This document shows positions 5,640-8,619 of a stretch of DNA of 8,619 nucleotides, piece after piece. A program made the translations under genes and the position numbers. Source of the DNA: Candidatus Mediterraneibacter colneyensis (GTDB taxonomy: Bacteria; Bacillota; Clostridia; Lachnospirales; Lachnospiraceae). The notes beneath the pieces were generated by a model. It worked only from the letters and a program-made list of their open reading frames with translations, did not search any database and had not been told where the DNA came from. The stretch is taken from the NCBI GenBank assembly GCA_019114745.1, contig DXEY01000008.1, positions 1 to 8,619 of the forward strand. Direction: 5' to 3'. The first letter of the stretch is position 1. Every line of letters begins with the position of its first letter.

Positions 5640-7103
5640 ATGGTTAATATAGTAATACAATTATCAAAATATGTGATGATCGCCCTGATGGCGGCATATA
5701 CATTTTCCTGTTTTTCCATTTTTACCCGGAATTACGAGGATGATGAAAAGCGGGTTCTGATCCGTCAGGATGTGCTTCTGTTTTTGTTGCAGTTTATTGC
5801 GTTTGCGGTCATGTATCTTTCGACGGATGACATGCGGATCCTTTTTCTGTACGCTGCGCTTGCCATCGTTATGCTTGCGGTGATTCTGCTGTATAATCTG
5901 ATCTACCCGAATGTATCCCGCCTTGTAGTAAATAACATGTGCATGCTGATCACGGTAGGGATGATCATGATCACGAGGCTGTCTTCGGACAACGAATCCC
6001 CGTATGGATCTGCGATCCGGCAGCTTGTCTTTGCCGCACTGGGAGTTGCGTTCGGACTGGTCGTTCCGGTCCTGATCAGGAAACTTACATTTCTGGACCG
6101 GTGGACGTATATCTATGCCGGCGTCGGCGGCGCCGCGCTGCTGGCAGTTGCGCTGTTCGCTCCCAGGTCGGGCGGCGCGAAGCTGGGCTTTGAAATTTTC
6201 GGCATCAACATCCAGCCTTCCGAATTTGTAAAAATCATTTTTGTATTTTTTGTCGCCGCCAGTTTAAACAAATCGCGGGAGTTTAAAAATGTTGTAGTGA
6301 CGACTGCAATCGCTGCTGCACACGTCCTCATCCTTGTATTATCCACGGATCTGGGCGCCGCGCTCATTTTCTTTGTCGTCTATCTCGTGATGCTGTATGT
6401 GGCGACGCGCCAGCCGCTCTATGCGGTGGCAGGGCTTGGTGCAGGTGTGCTTGCGGCGGTGGTGGGCTACCATCTGTTCGGTCATATACAGGTGCGTGTG
6501 GAAGCATGGCAGGATCCGATCGCAACGTACAGCGGCAGCGGATACCAGGTTGCCCAGTCGCTGTTTGCCATCGGCACGGGAGGATGGTTCGGTACCGGGC
6601 TTTTTCAGGGGCAGCCGAATACGATCCCTGTTGCCGAGACAGATTTTATCTTTTCGTCGATCACAGAGGAGATGGGAGTCATTTTCGGACTCTGTATCAT
6701 ACTGATCTGTGTGAGCTGTTATGTCATGTTCCTGAATATCGCAATGGAACTGCACAACCGGTTTTATAAATATGTCGCCCTCGGCCTTGGTACCTGCTAT
6801 ATTTTTCAGGTATTCTTACAGATCGGCGGCGTGACGAAGTTTATTCCTTCTACAGGGATGACGCTTCCTTTCGTCAGCTACGGAGGAAGTTCAATGATGA
6901 GTACGATGATCATGTTCGGCATCATTCAGGGCCTGTATATCCTGCGGGAGGATGAAGTGGAAAAGATCGAAAAAGAAAAAGAAAGGGAGTCGAAAAATGG
7001 CTTGGGAAGAGCAGCGGCCGGAAAGGCGCAAAAAGGCGCCCCGAAATTTGAAGAAGTCCCAAAACAAAGGACGCGCAAAAAGCAAAGACCGCGTACGAAA
7101 TAG
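5640..7103 (+). CDS. FtsW/RodA/SpoVE family (SEDS) peptidoglycan glycosyltransferase
   Basis: This 487-residue polytopic membrane protein of the SEDS family polymerises lipid II into glycan strands. Diagnostic segments are INIQPSEFVK at 189-198, STDLGAALIF at 235-244, the loop WQDP at 290-293 followed by GSGYQVAQS at 299-307, TDFIFSSITEEMG at 334-346, and the C-terminal signature PSTGMTLPFVSYGGSS at 403-418. Asp292 matches the catalytic aspartate of FtsW/RodA. The first 95 residues add about three hydrophobic helices (8-28, 43-62, 66-88) beyond the usual 10-helix core, as seen in some Firmicutes and Actinobacteria. The tail after about residue 436 is charged and Lys/Arg-rich. The start at 5640 has AGGTGA at 5630-5635 with short spacing. 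The last 107 bases overlap the PBP gene in another frame. Sequence alone does not decide between division, elongation and spore roles. Confidence 0.93.
   Translation: MVNIVIQLSKYVMIALMAAYTFSCFSIFTRNYEDDEKRVLIRQDVLLFLLQFIAFAVMYLSTDDMRILFLYAALAIVMLAVILLYNLIYPNVSRLVVNNMCMLITVGMIMITRLSSDNESPYGSAIRQLVFAALGVAFGLVVPVLIRKLTFLDRWTYIYAGVGGAALLAVALFAPRSGGAKLGFEIFGINIQPSEFVKIIFVFFVAASLNKSREFKNVVVTTAIAAAHVLILVLSTDLGAALIFFVVYLVMLYVATRQPLYAVAGLGAGVLAAVVGYHLFGHIQVRVEAWQDPIATYSGSGYQVAQSLFAIGTGGWFGTGLFQGQPNTIPVAETDFIFSSITEEMGVIFGLCIILICVSCYVMFLNIAMELHNRFYKYVALGLGTCYIFQVFLQIGGVTKFIPSTGMTLPFVSYGGSSMMSTMIMFGIIQGLYILREDEVEKIEKEKERESKNGLGRAAAGKAQKGAPKFEEVPKQRTRKKQRPRTK
6982..6989 (+). promoter_or_regulatory. Ribosome binding site for the PBP gene inside the SEDS gene
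   Basis: AAAGGGAG lies seven bases before the ATG at 6997 and is embedded in the coding sequence for the SEDS tail. It selects 6997 over the upstream in-frame ATG at 6952, which has a less well placed purine tract (CGGGAGGATG directly abutting). Confidence 0.65.
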
Positions 7104-8502
7104 AGAATTTGCATGGATTACCTATTTCTTTGTGATCCTCTTTATCGCGCTCATGGGGTATCTCGTATACTTTACTGTCGCCAGGGCGGGCAGTTTTGTA
7201 AACAGCCCGTATAACCAGCGTCAGGACGCCTTTGCAAAAGATGTGGTAAGAGGAGCGATCACAGACCGCAACGGTAATGTACTGGCACAGACAAATGTTG
7301 CGGAAGATGGAAGTGAGACGAGATATTACCCTTACGGATCGCTTTTCTCTCACGTAGTGGGTTACAGCGATTCCGAACTTGGAAAGACCGGGCTTGAGTC
7401 GGTGGAAAATTTTGAACTTCTGACTTCAAATGCGTTCTTTGTCGAGAAGATCCAAAACGAATTTAATGACGCCAAAAACCAGGGCGATACTGTAGTCACG
7501 ACACTTGATGCGGATCTTCAGCAGGCGGCAAGCGATGCGATGGGAGATTATAAGGGTGCGGTCATCATTATGGAGGCAGATACCGGAAAGATACTCGCTA
7601 TGGTATCAAAACCGGATTTTGATCCAAACGAAATCTCCGCTAACTGGGATACTCTCAATACCGATGAGGAAAACAGCCCTCTGCTGAACCGTGCGACAAA
7701 CGGCTCTTATGCCCCGGGATCTGTATTCAAGATTGTAACAGCGCTTGCATATATGAGACAGGACAGCGGATACAGCAACTATACGTATGACTGCACCGGT
7801 TCTATCACTGCCGGAGGAACAACAATTTCCTGTGCCGGGGGAACAGCACACGGACATCAGGACTTCCGCAGCGCTTTTGCAAATTCATGTAATTCGGCGT
7901 TTATCGATATCGGCCTGAAACTCGACCTGGATGGATACAGAGAAACTGCGGAAGATCTGCTCTTTAATTCCAGCCTGCCCAGTGTTCTCGGATACTCAAA
8001 AGGTTCGTTTGTCCTGGACGAGGATTCAAGCGAATCCGAGGTTATGATGACGGCAATGGGACAGGGAGAAACTATGGTCAGCCCGTACCAGATGGCGCTG
8101 ATCACACAGGCGATCGCCAACGGCGGTACACTCATGGAACCATATCTTGTGGATTCCGTCACAAATTATACCGGCACAGAAGTGCGCCGGAATGTGCCGC
8201 AGAGTTATGCACGTCTCATGACTTCAGACGAGGCGGCACAGCTTAAGGAATATATGCAGGCGGTAGTCAGCGAAGGAACGGGCTCCACATTGAGTGGAAG
8301 ATCCTATACTGTCGCGGGAAAAACAGGTACCGCCCAGTACAGTACGAGCGAGAGGGACAGAAGCCATTCATGGTTTACAGGATTTACAAATGTAGACAAT
8401 CCGGAACTCGTGATCACCGTGATCACGGAAGGATCGGACGGAAGTTCCGGCGGAAGAGCTGTCTCCATAGCCGGAGAGATCCTGGATTCATATTATAATT
8501 AA
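6997..8502 (+). CDS. Class B penicillin-binding protein (peptidoglycan DD-transpeptidase)
   Basis: This is a 501-residue class B PBP that crosslinks peptidoglycan and is the expected partner of the SEDS protein just upstream. A very basic cytoplasmic tail (1-37) precedes a single membrane helix at about 39-62. A short N-terminal segment has the usual NSPYNQR at 69-75 and RGAITDRNGNVLA at 85-97. The transpeptidase domain (about 185-500) has all three active-site motifs: SVFK at 242-245 with nucleophile Ser242, SCN at 297-299 and KTG at 442-444. Cys266 and Cys279 could form a disulfide outside the membrane. It is short, with no PASTA repeats and almost no pedestal domain, resembling the actinobacterial PbpA form more than long PBP2x or SpoVD. 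The start at 6997 is supported by AAAGGGAG with seven-base spacing; starting at 6952 would add 15 basic residues. It overlaps the SEDS gene by 107 bases. Confidence 0.94.
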   Translation: MAWEEQRPERRKKAPRNLKKSQNKGRAKSKDRVRNREFAWITYFFVILFIALMGYLVYFTVARAGSFVNSPYNQRQDAFAKDVVRGAITDRNGNVLAQTNVAEDGSETRYYPYGSLFSHVVGYSDSELGKTGLESVENFELLTSNAFFVEKIQNEFNDAKNQGDTVVTTLDADLQQAASDAMGDYKGAVIIMEADTGKILAMVSKPDFDPNEISANWDTLNTDEENSPLLNRATNGSYAPGSVFKIVTALAYMRQDSGYSNYTYDCTGSITAGGTTISCAGGTAHGHQDFRSAFANSCNSAFIDIGLKLDLDGYRETAEDLLFNSSLPSVLGYSKGSFVLDEDSSESEVMMTAMGQGETMVSPYQMALITQAIANGGTLMEPYLVDSVTNYTGTEVRRNVPQSYARLMTSDEAAQLKEYMQAVVSEGTGSTLSGRSYTVAGKTGTAQYSTSERDRSHSWFTGFTNVDNPELVITVITEGSDGSSGGRAVSIAGEILDSYYN

Positions 8503-8518
8503 TGCGGGCGGCACGACT

Positions 8519-8619
8519 ATGCAAATAAAACTATACTGTGATCTGTATATCAGTGAATGTCTGAAAAAAAAGAAGGCAAAAATAATAAAAAAACTAAAAT
8601 CCGGCAGTCTGATGCCTCA
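8519..8619 (+). CDS. Partial hypothetical protein, N-terminus only
   Basis: An open frame begins with ATG at 8519, 16 bases after the PBP stop, and continues without a stop to the window edge (33 complete codons). The protein begins MQIKLYCDLYISECLKKKK and goes on with a lysine-rich, probably helical stretch. No strong ribosome binding site is seen; GGGCGG at 8506-8511 is the nearest G-rich sequence. The base composition turns A-rich here. From memory it resembles the start of short uncharacterised Lachnospiraceae proteins, but I cannot confirm this. The close spacing and absence of a terminator suggest it continues the envelope-gene operon. Confidence 0.55.
   Translation, partial: MQIKLYCDLYISECLKKKKAKIIKKLKSGSLMP

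Noticed and set aside
6952..7103. SEDS/PBP overlap as a frameshift error or a natural fusion of the two genes
   Set aside because: Both proteins have complete conserved domains on either side, the SEDS frame ends at its own TAG, and a well spaced ribosome binding site starts the PBP.
8502..8528. Mini-ORF starting at ATG 8502, overlapping the PBP stop in TAATG style
   Set aside because: It encodes only eight residues before TAA at 8526-8528 and shows no ribosome binding site; the frame from 8519 stays open instead.
8562..8575. A-run followed by G (A AAA AAG type) as a programmed frameshift site
   Set aside because: The run is explained by consecutive lysine codons, and no downstream stem or conserved alternative frame can be seen in the few bases available.

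Overview
The window reads as ordinary chromosomal housekeeping DNA of a Gram-positive anaerobe of class Clostridia, most likely family Lachnospiraceae. The reasons are mid-range base composition, AGGAGG-type ribosome binding sites, and a Clostridia-typical gene set: a stand-alone NusG-domain-II protein next to a Gx-type membrane transporter, ruvAB without ruvC, a long U32 protein, and a SEDS protein with extra N-terminal helices followed by a short class B PBP. Genus cannot be fixed from the sequence. All genes are on the + strand and tightly packed. I see no tRNA, rRNA, CRISPR array, insertion sequence, attachment site or origin, and no gene-free stretch over 100 bases.

Layout. Positions 1-91 hold a good extended -10 promoter whose -35 region overlaps an imperfect match to the Gram-positive LexA (SOS) box. 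Downstream are a membrane-anchored NusG-II protein (92-448), a small Gx-family transporter (500-988), and the Holliday-junction branch-migration pair ruvA (1005-1616) and ruvB (1649-2656). A second promoter, with a perfect TATAAT and a 12-bp palindrome in its spacer, precedes zapA (2721-3131). A short hairpin follows zapA. Then come a U32-family protein (3219-5627) that appears to carry a second, degenerate copy of the U32 barrel, an FtsW/RodA/SpoVE-type glycosyltransferase (5640-7103), and a class B penicillin-binding protein (6997-8502). The last two overlap by 107 bases. The final 101 bases open a lysine-rich hypothetical gene that runs off the window.

How the parts relate. The first half is a small-membrane-protein and DNA-repair unit, possibly damage-inducible through the candidate LexA site. 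The second half is a cell-envelope unit: ZapA supports the FtsZ ring, and the SEDS and PBP proteins are the classic cognate polymerase and transpeptidase pair of peptidoglycan synthesis, with the U32 protein (probably an Fe-S RNA-modification-type enzyme rather than a protease) between them. I did not find a clearly novel defence or mobile system. The points most worth a second look are the candidate SOS operator, the palindrome inside the zapA promoter, the U32 internal duplication and the long SEDS/PBP coding overlap.
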